From Comamonadaceae bacterium G21597-S1 (GTDB lineage: Bacteria; Pseudomonadota; Gammaproteobacteria; Burkholderiales; Burkholderiaceae_C), in the NCBI GenBank assembly GCA_027214345.1, contig JAPWHR010000006.1:248001-312000 (forward strand): a DNA stretch of 64,000 bases, written 5' to 3'. Both the position numbers and the translations under genes were made by a program. The notes under the pieces were generated by a model. The model saw only the letters and a list, made by a program, of their open reading frames with translations, was not told the origin of the DNA and did no database searches. How positions within the stretch are numbered: position 1 is the stretch's first letter; each line of letters opens with the position of its first letter. Positions 17,502 to 27,222 of this stretch are shown piece after piece.

Positions 17502-18914
17502 GTGCGCCGCCTTCATTCCCCCGCTGTCCGAGCCGAAACCGCTGCCTTGTGGCAACTCGCCTGGCCGATCCTGATCGGCCAGCTGGCCACGATGGGCATG
17601 GGAGTGGTCGACGTGGCCATGGCCGGCCACGCGTCTGCACAGGATCTCGCCGGCGTCTCGCTGGGGGTGTCGATCTGGCACCTGGTCATCATCACGCTGA
17701 TGGGCATCCTGATGGCGGTCAGCCCCATCGTGTCGCAACACGTGGGCGCGCGTGCGTTCCACGAAATCCCCGGCGTCGTGCGCCAGGCCTTGTGGAAGGC
17801 CCTGGGCCTGGGCCTGATCGCGATGGTGGTGGCCAACGTGGCCGGACAGTTGTTCAACCACCTCGACATCGAGCCGCAGGTGCGCGAGGTGGCGCGCACG
17901 TTCGTATTCGTCATCAGCTTCGCGCTTCCGGCGTTCTGCTGCTACCGCGTGTTGTACGGCTACAGCGCCAGCATGGGCGAGACCAAGCCGATGATGGCGA
18001 TTGCGTTGCTGGCGCTGGCGCTCAACGTCGTCATCAACTATGCGCTGGTGTTCGGCAACTGGGGTTTTCCGCGCCTGGGCGGCGTCGGTTGTGCCTGGGC
18101 CACGCTGCTGTGTGTCTGGTTCGACCTGGTCGCCATCACCTGGTGGATCCGGCGCTCGCCGGTGTATCGCAAGGCGCAGCCGCTCGCGGCGTACGAGCCG
18201 CCGCAATGGCCGCAGATCCGCAACCTGCTGCGGATCGGCCTGCCGATCGGCGTGACCTATTTCGCCGAATCGAGCGCCTTCAGCCTGATCGCCTTGCTCG
18301 TGGCCGGTTACGGCACCACGCAGGTGGCGGCGCACCAGATTGCGCTGAACTTCTCGGCGCTGGTGTTCATGGTGCCGATGAGCCTGGGCATTGCCTTGTT
18401 GACCCGTGTCGGCCAGGCCCTGGGTGCCCAGGACGCGGCGGCCGCGCGATTCCGCGCCTGGCATGGCGTGGGGCTGGCGTTCGGCGTGGCCCTGGTCTCC
18501 GCACTGACGATTGCGCTGTTCAACGACCAGATCGCGTCGGCCTATACCAGCGACGCGGCGGTAGCCGCGCTGGCGGCCCATCTGCTGGTGTTCGCCGCCT
18601 TGTTCCAGCTGCCGGACGCGGTCCAGGTCTCGACCAGTTGCGCCATCCGAGCCTACAAGGTGACCCGCCCGCCGATGGTGATCCACATGACGGCGTTCTG
18701 GGGCATCTGCCTGCCGCTGGGCTGCGTGCTCGGCCTGGCCCCGGCCTGGCTGCCCTGGCGACCGGTCGAGGCGATGGCGGCGCAGGGTTTCTGGATCGCG
18801 CTGGTCGTGGGTTTGAGCATTGCGGCCGTAGGGCTGGTATGGTTGCTCCATCGTTTGTCGTTGCAGTGGATGCAGGGCGTGTCACCGCCCCCACTGGCGA
18901 CAGGCGACCGATGA
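17502..18914 (+). CDS. MATE-family multidrug efflux pump (NorM-like)
   Basis: A 470-residue inner-membrane Na+ or H+ coupled exporter. Family hallmarks are LWQLAWPILIGQLATMGMGVVDVAMAGH at the N-terminus and, in the second half, the mirrored GLPIGVTYFAESSAFSLIALLVAGYG, with about 12 helices overall. The GTG start (VRRLHSPAVRAE) was chosen because it leaves the expected short cytosolic N-terminus; in-frame ATG codons lie far upstream in the divergent MFS promoter area. The EstB-like hydrolase gene follows 21 bases later. Confidence 0.93.
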   Translation: MRRLHSPAVRAETAALWQLAWPILIGQLATMGMGVVDVAMAGHASAQDLAGVSLGVSIWHLVIITLMGILMAVSPIVSQHVGARAFHEIPGVVRQALWKALGLGLIAMVVANVAGQLFNHLDIEPQVREVARTFVFVISFALPAFCCYRVLYGYSASMGETKPMMAIALLALALNVVINYALVFGNWGFPRLGGVGCAWATLLCVWFDLVAITWWIRRSPVYRKAQPLAAYEPPQWPQIRNLLRIGLPIGVTYFAESSAFSLIALLVAGYGTTQVAAHQIALNFSALVFMVPMSLGIALLTRVGQALGAQDAAAARFRAWHGVGLAFGVALVSALTIALFNDQIASAYTSDAAVAALAAHLLVFAALFQLPDAVQVSTSCAIRAYKVTRPPMVIHMTAFWGICLPLGCVLGLAPAWLPWRPVEAMAAQGFWIALVVGLSIAAVGLVWLLHRLSLQWMQGVSPPPLATGDR

Positions 18915-18935
18915 CCCAGGAGGAGGAGCGAGCCC

Positions 18936-20066
18936 ATGACAGAAGGAACGACCGCCCCCCGCTTCGCGGCGGTGCGCGATGCATTCGAACAAAACCTGGC
19001 CGATGGCCTGGAGCACGGCGGTGCCGTCGCCGTCTGGCTGGACGGCCAGCCCGTGGTCGACCTGTGGGGCGGCACGCGCGACCTGGCCGACCGCGTGCCC
19101 TGGCAGCGGGACACATTGGTCAACGTCTGGTCGGTGGGCAAGGGGGTGGTCGCGCTGGCCGTGGCGATGCTGGTCGAACGCGGCAAGCTCGACTATGCGG
19201 CGCCGGTGGCGCACTACTGGCCGGAGTTCGCCGCCAACGGCAAGCAGGACATCACCGTCGACCAGGTGATGTCGCACCAGGCCGGGCTCGACGGCCTGCC
19301 GGTGCCGGTGTCCGAGGAACAACGCCAGTCCTGGTACCCGGTGATCGAGGTGCTGCAGTCAATGAAACCCAACTGGCCGCCGGGGAGTGTCTGTGTCTAT
19401 CACCCCGAGACCTACGGCTACCTGGCGGGCGAACTGGTGCGCCGCGTCGACGGGCGCAGCATCGGCCGCTTCGTGGCGCAGGAGATCTCCGAGCCGCTGG
19501 CCGTGTCGTTCTTCTTCGGCCTGCCCGAGTCGCAGGACCATCGGGCGGCGCAGCTGTCGGCATCCGACGAGGCCTATGACTGGGTGCGCCAGGGCGCGGC
19601 CAGTGCCTATCCGCATGCGTATCGCAACCGCGAATTTTCCGCCACCGCACCCAACGAACGCGGCTGGCGCGCCGCCGAGATGCCGGCGGGCAACGGCCAC
19701 AGCGATGCCCGTTCGCTGGCCAAGATCTACGGCGCGCTGGCTGCGGACGGTATCGTCGACGGCCATCAGCTGATCGGGCGCCGTGTTTTGGCGCGCGCGG
19801 TGGCCGAGCGTTTCCACGGCGTGGACGCCAGCTCGGGTGCGCCGACCATCTTCGGCGCGGGTTTTCGCATCGGTGCCATCGGCTTCGGCCCGCATGTCGG
19901 CGACGGCCACTTCGGTCACACCGGCTGGGGCGGGTCGGTGGCGTTCGCCGATCCGGCGCACCGCCTGGGATTCGCCTACGTGACGAATCGCATGCTGGGT
20001 TTCGACAACGGCGTCGACCCGCGCCGCGCGCGGCTGCTCGACGCGGTCTACGCGGCGTTGGTGTAG
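18936..20066 (+). CDS. Serine beta-lactamase-like hydrolase (EstB family)
   Basis: A 376-residue class C beta-lactamase-fold hydrolase. The nucleophile motif is SxxK at Ser66-Lys69 (WSVGKG), the second motif Tyr is in VYHPETYGYLAGEL (about 155), and the third motif is replaced by HTGWGGS near residue 328. This set is typical of EstB-type esterases acting on short-chain esters rather than of true beta-lactamases. There is no clear signal peptide, so it is likely cytosolic. A strong AGGAGG ribosome site precedes the ATG. It follows the MATE pump and converges on the GH100-like gene with 10 bases between. Confidence 0.92.
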   Translation: MTEGTTAPRFAAVRDAFEQNLADGLEHGGAVAVWLDGQPVVDLWGGTRDLADRVPWQRDTLVNVWSVGKGVVALAVAMLVERGKLDYAAPVAHYWPEFAANGKQDITVDQVMSHQAGLDGLPVPVSEEQRQSWYPVIEVLQSMKPNWPPGSVCVYHPETYGYLAGELVRRVDGRSIGRFVAQEISEPLAVSFFFGLPESQDHRAAQLSASDEAYDWVRQGAASAYPHAYRNREFSATAPNERGWRAAEMPAGNGHSDARSLAKIYGALAADGIVDGHQLIGRRVLARAVAERFHGVDASSGAPTIFGAGFRIGAIGFGPHVGDGHFGHTGWGGSVAFADPAHRLGFAYVTNRMLGFDNGVDPRRARLLDAVYAALV

Positions 20067-20076
20067 CCGCGCGCGC

Positions 20077-21279
20077 CTACCAGCAGCGGCGGCCGGACTG
20101 CAGGCTGCGGTGGGCCAGCAGGAAGGTGGCCGCATTCCAGCTCTGGCCGGCCATGCCCCCGGGTGCGAGCGTACGGCCGTGGAACCATTCGGTGAAGCGC
20201 CAGCCGTCCCTCGCGTTCACCTGCGCCAGCTGCGCGAGTTGCTGCCAGGCGAGATCGGTGCGCCCGCACTGCGCCAAGGCCATCACCCAGAAACCGCCGA
20301 CGAAGGGCCAGATGCCGCCGTTGTGGTACTGGTGCACCAGGTTCTGCCGGTGGCGCTCCATGTAGGGTCGCCACAGCGGGTGCTGGCGGTTCAGCGGATG
20401 CAGCACCACCCGCACCGGATGCGGCACGTGGGCGTGCGCCGCGAGGATCGTGTCGATGATGCGCCGGCCATGCGTCTTGTTCGCCAGGCCGCACAACACG
20501 GACAACACGTTGCCGAACACGTCGCCCTCGTCGCCGGACGACGCCAGGTTGACGAAACTCAGGTACAGGCCCGGATCGCGTCGGCCGCGGCGCGCGTAGT
20601 GGCGCAGCAGCCGCGCCCGGTGGTACTCGGGCAGGTCGCGCTGGAACGGGTTGAACAGGTGGTTGAAATGGTGCTGCGTCGCGTCGGCATGGGGTAACGC
20701 GAAGCGGCGCTTGACATCGAACCACAAGGCGTTGGTGTAGAGCACGTAACCGGAGCGCGGCATGATGTCGGCCCAGTCGCTGGCCTCGTTCTGCTGCAGC
20801 AGCCGGAAATGCTGGTGCTCCTGCGCCAGCAGCCAGGCGATGGCGCGGTCGACCTGCGGCTGCCAGCGCGCGGCCGGCGCGATGCCGAAACGCCGTGCAT
20901 GGTCGACGCCGATCAACCACCACACGGTGGCGTCGATGCAGCCCAGGTACCAGAAGTCGGCGTCGCGCCCGTCGGGGTCGACGTATTTCGGGATCTGGCC
21001 GTTGTCCCCTTGTTCGCGTGCCAGAGCGTCCAGGCTGTCGATCGCGGCCTGTTCCAGCTGGGCGTCGCCGCTGCCGCTCATGGCCAGCACGCAGATCGCG
21101 GCGTCGCGGCCGAAGATACGGGTGTAACGCCGCGCCACCGCCGCCTCGGTGCGGCTGGCGGCCAGGATGCCATGCGGGCTGAGGTTGCGCCGCAGCAGCT
21201 CCAGGCTGGCGTGCACGCAGGCGTCAATGTCGCCGGCGGCGGTCTCGGGTGGCGGGGAAGCGGAGCTGGAAGCGGTCAT
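20077..21279 (-). CDS. GH100-like (neutral/alkaline invertase-type) glycosidase
   Basis: A 400-residue (alpha/alpha)6-barrel glycosidase with no signal peptide. Blocks resembling alkaline/neutral invertases occur in order: RIFGRDAAICVLAM near 54-67, GCIDATVWWLIGVDHA with candidate catalytic Asp116, WADIMPRSGYVLYTNALWF, and QYHNGGIWPFVGGFWVMAL near residue 330. Annotation pipelines may label it amylo-alpha-1,6-glucosidase; both share the fold. Sucrose or a related glucoside is a reasonable substrate guess. No sugar transporter or other carbohydrate gene is adjacent. The second in-frame ATG (MTASSSAS) was preferred to a start 45 bases upstream because the extra residues look non-conserved. Confidence 0.78.
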   Translation of the reverse strand: MTASSSASPPPETAAGDIDACVHASLELLRRNLSPHGILAASRTEAAVARRYTRIFGRDAAICVLAMSGSGDAQLEQAAIDSLDALAREQGDNGQIPKYVDPDGRDADFWYLGCIDATVWWLIGVDHARRFGIAPAARWQPQVDRAIAWLLAQEHQHFRLLQQNEASDWADIMPRSGYVLYTNALWFDVKRRFALPHADATQHHFNHLFNPFQRDLPEYHRARLLRHYARRGRRDPGLYLSFVNLASSGDEGDVFGNVLSVLCGLANKTHGRRIIDTILAAHAHVPHPVRVVLHPLNRQHPLWRPYMERHRQNLVHQYHNGGIWPFVGGFWVMALAQCGRTDLAWQQLAQLAQVNARDGWRFTEWFHGRTLAPGGMAGQSWNAATFLLAHRSLQSGRRCW

Positions 21280-21367
21280 CGATGCCGGTACGCGCGCCGC
21301 ACCGGCGGCAGCGCAAACGGGCATTCTGGCAGAACCGCGATCGGCCTTGGCCGTGCGGCGCGCCGGT

Positions 21368-22000
21368 TCAGAGCGCGCAGGCCCTCTCCCGCTCCCGCGG
21401 CGCGGGCGTCGACCAGGCCGCGTCGTTGGCCGGCGGCAGCGGCAGCGGCAGCTGCAGCACCCGACTCACGCGCAACAGCCGCGCATCGTCCGGATGGCGT
21501 CGCACGGCGAATCCGCTGGCGCGCGCCAGGCCCAGCATCGGCAGGTTGTCGCGCAACACGTCGCCGAACAACATGCGCACGCCCTGCGCCTGCGCGGCCG
21601 ATGCCAGCGCCTGCAGCAGACGGCGCCCGATGCTGCGACCCTGCCAGGCATCGGCCACGGCCAATGCGAACTCGGCCGTGGCCGGTTGCCCGGACTCGCG
21701 CACGAAGCGGGCATCACCCACCTGCCGGTGGCCCTGGTCGTCGAAGGTTTCGGCGATCAGCGCGAAATGGTCGTGGTAGTCGATGCGGGTGAAATACTGC
21801 ACCGTCCTGCACGGCAGTTCCCGCATGCTGATCATGAAGCGCTGGTACCGCGAGTGCTTGCCCATCTGGCGGGTGAAGAAATCGTGTTGCAGTGCTGCAT
21901 CCTGCGGCAACACCGGCCGCACCGTGAGGGTCTGGCCGCGGCCCAGGGTCCAGCGGTCGATCCACTGGACTGGATATCGGAGGTCGGTCGCTGTTTCCAT
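21368..22000 (-). CDS. GNAT-family N-acetyltransferase
   Basis: A 210-residue acetyl-CoA-dependent acyltransferase. Motif A is visible as FALAVADAWQGRSIGRRLLQAL, giving the pyrophosphate-binding Q-G-R-x-I-G loop, followed by LFGDVLRDNLPMLGLARASGF, the beta5-alpha4 portion. The acceptor is unknown. An AGGAG site precedes the ATG. It lies 13 bases after the DUF2917 gene, forming a two-gene unit divergent from a LysR regulator. Confidence 0.88.
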   Translation of the reverse strand: METATDLRYPVQWIDRWTLGRGQTLTVRPVLPQDAALQHDFFTRQMGKHSRYQRFMISMRELPCRTVQYFTRIDYHDHFALIAETFDDQGHRQVGDARFVRESGQPATAEFALAVADAWQGRSIGRRLLQALASAAQAQGVRMLFGDVLRDNLPMLGLARASGFAVRRHPDDARLLRVSRVLQLPLPLPPANDAAWSTPAPRERERACAL

Positions 22001-22013
22001 GGCGGGCTCCTGC

Positions 22014-22310
22014 TCATTCCATCGCCAGCACCTGCCGGGGCAGCGCACGCCGCGGCGCGCGGCCGATACAGGGGGCGGCCGAGGTGTGGTGCAGTGTCAG
22101 GCGCGATGGCTCCAGCGCATAGACGAGGGTGCCGGCGCAGCCCGCGCGTACGAAATGCTGTCCCGGTTCGAGCACGATGTCGCGCGGATCGCCGTCCAAC
22201 GTGATCCACAGGCTGCCGGCATCGCAGCGGATCTCGCGGGTGGTGTCGGCCAGGCGGATCAGCATGGTTTTTGCCAGTTGCATGCTGCTGGTGTCGGATC
22301 GTGTCATCAT
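22014..22310 (-). CDS. DUF2917-family protein
   Basis: A 98-residue protein resembling the DUF2917 family, a small cupin-like fold common in betaproteobacteria. The core reads TREIRCDAGSLWITLDGDPRD followed by VLEPGQHFVRAG. Function is unknown. It starts with tandem ATG codons behind a strong AAAGGAG site. It is first of a pair with a GNAT gene, with a LysR gene starting 71 bases away in the opposite direction. Confidence 0.85.
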   Translation of the reverse strand: MMTRSDTSSMQLAKTMLIRLADTTREIRCDAGSLWITLDGDPRDIVLEPGQHFVRAGCAGTLVYALEPSRLTLHHTSAAPCIGRAPRRALPRQVLAME

Positions 22311-22381
22311 GCGCTCCTTTGGTGTGCGTCGTGGGAATGACTGTAGGAGCCGGCCCTTCTCCTTTCAAACGGTGATTTGGA

Positions 22382-23359
22382 ATGAATCGCATGCGTCCCG
22401 AGAATGTGAATGCCGCAACAGTCCCGACGGACGTGGCTGCGCCGCCGCTCCGGCGCGCGGACATGCCACGGCTCGAACTGCTGCGCAGCTTCGAGGCGGC
22501 GTCGCGCCACCTGAGCTTCACCCGCGCGGCCGACGAACTGGCGCTGACCCAGTCGGCCGTCAGCCGCCAGATCGCGCAGATGGAGGAGGGCCTGGGCGTG
22601 CCGTTGTTCGAGCGGCGCCACCGCGCCCTGGTGCTGACGCCGGCCGGCGAGGTGATGCAGCGTGCCGTGGTCGATTGCCTGCAGCGGCTGGTCGATGCCA
22701 CCGCCACGGTGCGTGCCAGCGTCTTGCCGCGCCAGGTCGCGGTGACGACGACACCGGGCTTCGCATCGTTGTGGCTGATTCCGCGGCTGGCGCGCTTCGG
22801 TGCCGACCATCCGCAGGTGGACCTGCGGGTGTCGGCCACCTTCGAACTGATGGACCTCGAGCGCAGCCGCATCGACGTGGCGGTGCGTTTCTGCAAGATG
22901 ACCGACGGCGAGGGCGAGCCGTTGTTCGCGGAGACGGTGTTCCCGGTCTGCGCGCCGCAGCTGCCGCGGCGCGACGTTGCCCGGCCGCTGGCCGAGCCTG
23001 CCGATCTGGTGCACCATACGTTACTGGCGATGGACGTGCCCCAGGCCAAGCTGCCGACGGCCGACTGGACGCCATGGCTGCGCATCATGGGTCTGGGCGA
23101 GATGCGCAGCCAGAACATGCTGCTGTTCAGCCATTACGGCGACATCGTCGCCGCCGCCGTGGCCGGCCACGGCGTGGCGATCGGCCGCCTGCCGCTGATC
23201 GACGAATACCTGGCCGACGGCCGTCTGGTCGCGCCGTTCGAGCGCCGCAACACCTCGGAGCGCGGTTATTTCATCCACACTGCGCGCAGGGCGCAGGACA
23301 ATGCCGACGCGCTGGACTTCGTGCGCTGGCTTCGCGCCGAGGCGGGGCAGCCGGAGTAG
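22382..23359 (+). CDS. LysR-type regulator (GcvA-like)
   Basis: A 325-residue LysR protein. Around residues 32-90 it has LLRSFEAASRHLSFTRAADELALTQSAVSRQIAQMEEGLG, the typical helix-turn-helix, and the effector domain includes TTTPGFASLWLIPRLARF, as in GcvA/AmpR-like members. About 25 residues precede the DNA-binding domain, so a later start is possible, but no better ATG is visible nearer. It is divergent from the DUF2917/GNAT unit, its likely target. The EVE-domain gene lies convergent downstream. Confidence 0.92.
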   Translation: MNRMRPENVNAATVPTDVAAPPLRRADMPRLELLRSFEAASRHLSFTRAADELALTQSAVSRQIAQMEEGLGVPLFERRHRALVLTPAGEVMQRAVVDCLQRLVDATATVRASVLPRQVAVTTTPGFASLWLIPRLARFGADHPQVDLRVSATFELMDLERSRIDVAVRFCKMTDGEGEPLFAETVFPVCAPQLPRRDVARPLAEPADLVHHTLLAMDVPQAKLPTADWTPWLRIMGLGEMRSQNMLLFSHYGDIVAAAVAGHGVAIGRLPLIDEYLADGRLVAPFERRNTSERGYFIHTARRAQDNADALDFVRWLRAEAGQPE

Positions 23360-23389
23360 ATCGATGTCGCCGGCCGGGACGGGGCGGCG

Positions 23390-23851
<462 letters not shown>

Positions 23852-23919
23852 CAAGGGCTCCATGCCATGTCGCCTCGCATGCGTTCGCTTCCCGGTCCGC
23901 GCCGCGCCAGGCGATGCCG

Positions 23920-24801
23920 TCAGGTCGCCGGCACCTGCTTGTCGGCGGTCTTCGTGTCGAAGTCACCGGCGTCGTGCCGCTCGTGCAACTGGCTCGACGG
24001 TTCGCCCCAGGCCCGGTTCACCATGCGCCCGCGCTGGACGGCCGGCCGCGCGGCGATCGCATCGGTCCAGCGCTGCACATTCTTGTATTCCTGCACCTGC
24101 AGGAACTCGCCTGCGTTGTACAGCAGCCCCTTGGCCAGGGCGCCGTACCACGGCCAGACCGCGATGTCGGCGATGGTGTACTGGTCGCCGCCCAGGTATT
24201 CGGATTGCGCCAGTCGCTTGTCGAGCACGTCGAGCTGGCGCTTGACTTCCATCGCGAAGCGGTTGATCGGGTATTCCATCTTGCTCGGCGCGTACGCATA
24301 GAAGTGGCCGAAGCCGCCGCCCAGGTACGGTGCGCTGCCCATCTGCCAGAACAACCACGACAGGCATTCGGCCCGTGCGGCGCGCGCGGTGGGAAGGAAG
24401 GCGTTGTCGAACTTCTCGGCCAGGTATTGCAGGATGGCGCCGGATTCGAACACCCGCACCGGCCTCGGCTCGCTGCGGTCCATCAGCGCCGGGATCTTGG
24501 AGTTCGGGTTGACGCCGACAAATCCGCTGCCGAACTGGTCGCCCTCGCTGATCTTGATCAGCCAGGCATCGTATTCGGCTCCGGCATGGCCGAGTGCCAG
24601 CAGTTCCTCGAGCATCACCGTCACCTTTACGCCATTGGGCGTTGCCAGCGAATACAACTGCAGCGGATGTTTGCCGATCGGCAGCTCCTTGTCATGCGTG
24701 GGGCCGGAGATCGGGCGGTTGATGCTGGCGAACTGGCCGCCGCTCTCCTTGTCCCAGGTCCAGATGGCGGGGGGCGTGTAGTTGTCGGTGGCGTCGGTCA
24801 T
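23920..24801 (-). CDS. yghU: YghU-like glutathione S-transferase (Nu class)
   Basis: A 293-residue GST matching the YghU/YfcG group, which use two glutathione molecules and show disulfide reductase and peroxidase activity. The N-terminal extension ends with the thioredoxin domain: LYSLATPNGVKVTVMLEELL carries the active-site Thr54-Pro-Asn56, then NPNSKIPAL with cis-Pro and FESGAILQYLAEKF. The helical domain includes GDQYTIADIAVWPWYG, as in other GSTs. The ATG (MTDATDNY) gives the usual length. It is monocistronic and divergent from the amidohydrolase gene, with 257 gene-free bases between. Confidence 0.93.
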   Translation of the reverse strand: MTDATDNYTPPAIWTWDKESGGQFASINRPISGPTHDKELPIGKHPLQLYSLATPNGVKVTVMLEELLALGHAGAEYDAWLIKISEGDQFGSGFVGVNPNSKIPALMDRSEPRPVRVFESGAILQYLAEKFDNAFLPTARAARAECLSWLFWQMGSAPYLGGGFGHFYAYAPSKMEYPINRFAMEVKRQLDVLDKRLAQSEYLGGDQYTIADIAVWPWYGALAKGLLYNAGEFLQVQEYKNVQRWTDAIAARPAVQRGRMVNRAWGEPSSQLHERHDAGDFDTKTADKQVPAT

Positions 24802-25058
24802 GTCGTGGGGGCTCCAATCGTTGTCGGGTTGCGCGGGTGCGGACTCGTGTCGAGGCGCAGTGCCAACGACTGTAATGGAATACGGGGTGACCTCGGGCCG
24901 GGCGCGGGTTTGCCGCGACGATGATGCCGCGCACCCGCGCCGCGTGCGCATGCGCATGCGCGGCACGCCTGGGCCGCCGGGTCGTGACCGGGCGCGCATA
25001 TCATGCGCGCTTGCGGCCAGCTCCCTTCGACACGACACAGGCTCCAGGCACGACACCC

Positions 25059-25946
25059 ATGAAGATCGACACCCACCAGCACTTCTGGTTTTACCACGCG
25101 CCCGACTTCCCGTGGATCGACGACAGCATGACCGTGCTGCAGCGCGACTGCATGCCCGGGCACCATGCCGCGGCGATGCAGGCGGCGGGCATCGATGCGG
25201 TGGTGGCCGTGCAGGCACGCACACTGGCGGCCGAGACCGATTTTCTGCTGCAGCTGGCCGACCGGCATCCGGAAGTGGCTGGCGTGGTGGGCTGGGCCGA
25301 TCTGGCCGCAGCCGATCTCGATCGCCGGCTCGACACCTGGTGCGCCCACCCCGCGTTCAAGGGGCTGCGGCATATCCTGCAGGACGAGCCGGACGTGCCG
25401 GCCTGGGTCGACGCGCCGGGTATTGCGCATGGCATGCGGGTGTTGCAGCGGCACCAGCGCGTCTACGACGTGCTGGTGTTCGACCACCAGATTGCCGCTG
25501 TGGCCGGTTTCTGCGCCCGGCACGACGCGCACTGGCTGGTTATCGACCACGTGGGCAAACCGGCGCTGCGCGATTGGGATGAGGTCGATGGACTGGCCGC
25601 GCGTCGCTGGAGCCGCGACCTGCGCGCCATCGCCGCGCTGCCGCACGTGATGTGCAAGCTCTCGGGCGTGGTCACCGAAACCGGCCGGTCCGCACACCAG
25701 GGACTGACGTCGAAAGACCGGCAGAACATCCTGGCGTGTTTCGACGAAGCGCTGGCCGCCTTCGGCCCGCAACGGCTGATGTACGGCTCCGACTGGCCGG
25801 TGTGCCAGCTGGTGTTGCCGTACGACGTGGTGCACGGCCTGGCGCACCATTGGGCAACATCGCGCCTGAGTCCGCAGGAACAGGATGCGTTCTGGAGCGG
25901 CAACGCGATACGATGTTATGGCCTGGATCCGCGGGTGCGCGGGTGA
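25059..25946 (+). CDS. Amidohydrolase, sugar-lactonase type
   Basis: A 295-residue amidohydrolase-2 family TIM-barrel protein. It begins MKIDTHQHFW with the HxH metal ligands at His6/His8, has DHVGKP in the middle and closes with LMYGSDWPVC holding the conserved Asp. This arrangement is typical of L-fucono-/L-rhamnono-lactonases and 4-sulfomuconolactone or 2-pyrone-4,6-dicarboxylate hydrolases. Its flanking genes do not identify the lactone. Upstream ATG codons were rejected because homologues start at the MKIDTHQH motif. Confidence 0.88.
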   Translation: MKIDTHQHFWFYHAPDFPWIDDSMTVLQRDCMPGHHAAAMQAAGIDAVVAVQARTLAAETDFLLQLADRHPEVAGVVGWADLAAADLDRRLDTWCAHPAFKGLRHILQDEPDVPAWVDAPGIAHGMRVLQRHQRVYDVLVFDHQIAAVAGFCARHDAHWLVIDHVGKPALRDWDEVDGLAARRWSRDLRAIAALPHVMCKLSGVVTETGRSAHQGLTSKDRQNILACFDEALAAFGPQRLMYGSDWPVCQLVLPYDVVHGLAHHWATSRLSPQEQDAFWSGNAIRCYGLDPRVRG

Positions 25947-26118
25947 CGTGGCAGGCCGCAAGGGGAACATCGGGCTGTCCATGGCCGCGCAAGCGGACAG
26001 GCCGATGCTCGACGCGCAGTCATGCGGCTATTCGAACAGGCTGGTCACCGCGCTCGGTCTGCTCGAGTACATCGCCGAATGTCGACATGTTGGCACCCGC
26101 CCCTCGGCACCCCCGGAT

Positions 26119-27078
26119 TCATTCGACCTGGATGTTCTGCTTGCGGATGACGTCGGCCCAGCGAACGGTTTCCGATGCAATCGTTGCCGCCAGCTGTTGC
26201 GGGCCGCCGGTGCCTGGATCCATGCCCATGGCGGCGAATTTTTCCTGGGTGTCGGCCCGGTCCAGCAAGGCGCGGGTCTGTGCCAGCAGGCTGTCGACGA
26301 TGGGCTTGGGCGTGCCGGCGGGTGTCATCAGCGCATACCAGGAAACGGCCTCGAACCCGGGCAGGCCTTGCTCGGCGATGGTCGGCACGTCCGGCAGCGC
26401 GGGTGAACGTCGCGTGCTGGCGATGCCGATGGCGCGCAGCTTGCCGGCCTTGACATGTTGCAGCACGGTCGGCATCTGGCCGAACATCATCGTCACCTGG
26501 CCTCCGAGCAGGTCGTTGACGGCCGGCGCGACACCCTTGTAGGCCACGTGCAGCAGGCGCAGATCAGACGACAAGGCCATCAGTTCGCCGGCCAGGTGGG
26601 CCTGGCTGCCCGGGCCGGGAGAGGCAAAACTCAGCGTACCGGGCTTGGTTTTGGCCAGCTCGATCAGGTCCTTGAGCGACTTGACCGGCGACGACGCGTT
26701 GACGACCAGCAGGTTCTCGACCGTCGCCAGCATGGCCACGGGCTGCAGCTCGGACGCCTTGTACGGCAGCTTGGCGAACAGCGTGGGGTTGACCGACACG
26801 TTGCCGGCCGGGACGATGCCCAGTGTGTAGCCATCAGGCGCGGCCTTGGCTACTGCGTCGACACCGATGTTGCCGGCGGCGCCGGCCTTGTTTGCGACGA
26901 CGAAAGACTGGCCCATCTTCGCGGTGAGCTCCTGTGCCAGCACGCGCCCGAGCACGTCGGTCGGACCGCCGGCGGGGAACGGCACGATGACCTGGACCGG
27001 ACGCGCCGGGTAGGGCTGGGCCAGGGCGGCCAACGGGGTGGCCAGGGCCAGCAGCAACAGGGAAAGCAGACGTTTCAT
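26119..27078 (-). CDS. TctC/Bug-family periplasmic solute receptor
   Basis: A 319-residue Bug receptor with a signal peptide ending around LAALAQ, then VIVPFPAGGPTDVLGR, VVANKAGAAGNIG and APDGYTLGIV, the family fingerprints. It is transcribed in the same direction as the M20 amidohydrolase gene upstream, with a 221-base spacer that carries its own palindrome and AT-rich promoter-like sequence, so it can be controlled separately. It probably captures the N-acyl or amide substrate of that hydrolase (inference). GAGGA precedes the ATG. Confidence 0.92.
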   Translation of the reverse strand: MKRLLSLLLLALATPLAALAQPYPARPVQVIVPFPAGGPTDVLGRVLAQELTAKMGQSFVVANKAGAAGNIGVDAVAKAAPDGYTLGIVPAGNVSVNPTLFAKLPYKASELQPVAMLATVENLLVVNASSPVKSLKDLIELAKTKPGTLSFASPGPGSQAHLAGELMALSSDLRLLHVAYKGVAPAVNDLLGGQVTMMFGQMPTVLQHVKAGKLRAIGIASTRRSPALPDVPTIAEQGLPGFEAVSWYALMTPAGTPKPIVDSLLAQTRALLDRADTQEKFAAMGMDPGTGGPQQLAATIASETVRWADVIRKQNIQVE

Positions 27079-27222
27079 GGGTATTCCTCGAAATCAGACA
27101 GGGAAGGATGCGGCGCGGCGACCGGCGCCGGCGCGCCGCATCCGGGTGCTGGTGTCATGCAGCTTTCGTGCCACCAGCACCCGGACGCGTTGCAGCCGCC
27201 AGGTCATTATGTGCCAACCTGT

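Noticed and set aside
16583-19579. 998-codon open frame across the MFS, MATE and esterase genes
   Set aside because: It spans three well-supported genes in the wrong frame or strand and is compositionally non-coding.
18936-20066. Antibiotic-resistance beta-lactamase
   Set aside because: The SxxK motif is present but the third motif and lack of a signal peptide fit EstB-type esterases.
24802-25224. In-frame extension upstream of the GST start
   Set aside because: The extra residues are low-complexity and overlap the amidohydrolase gene region; YghU-type proteins start at the chosen ATG with the expected length.
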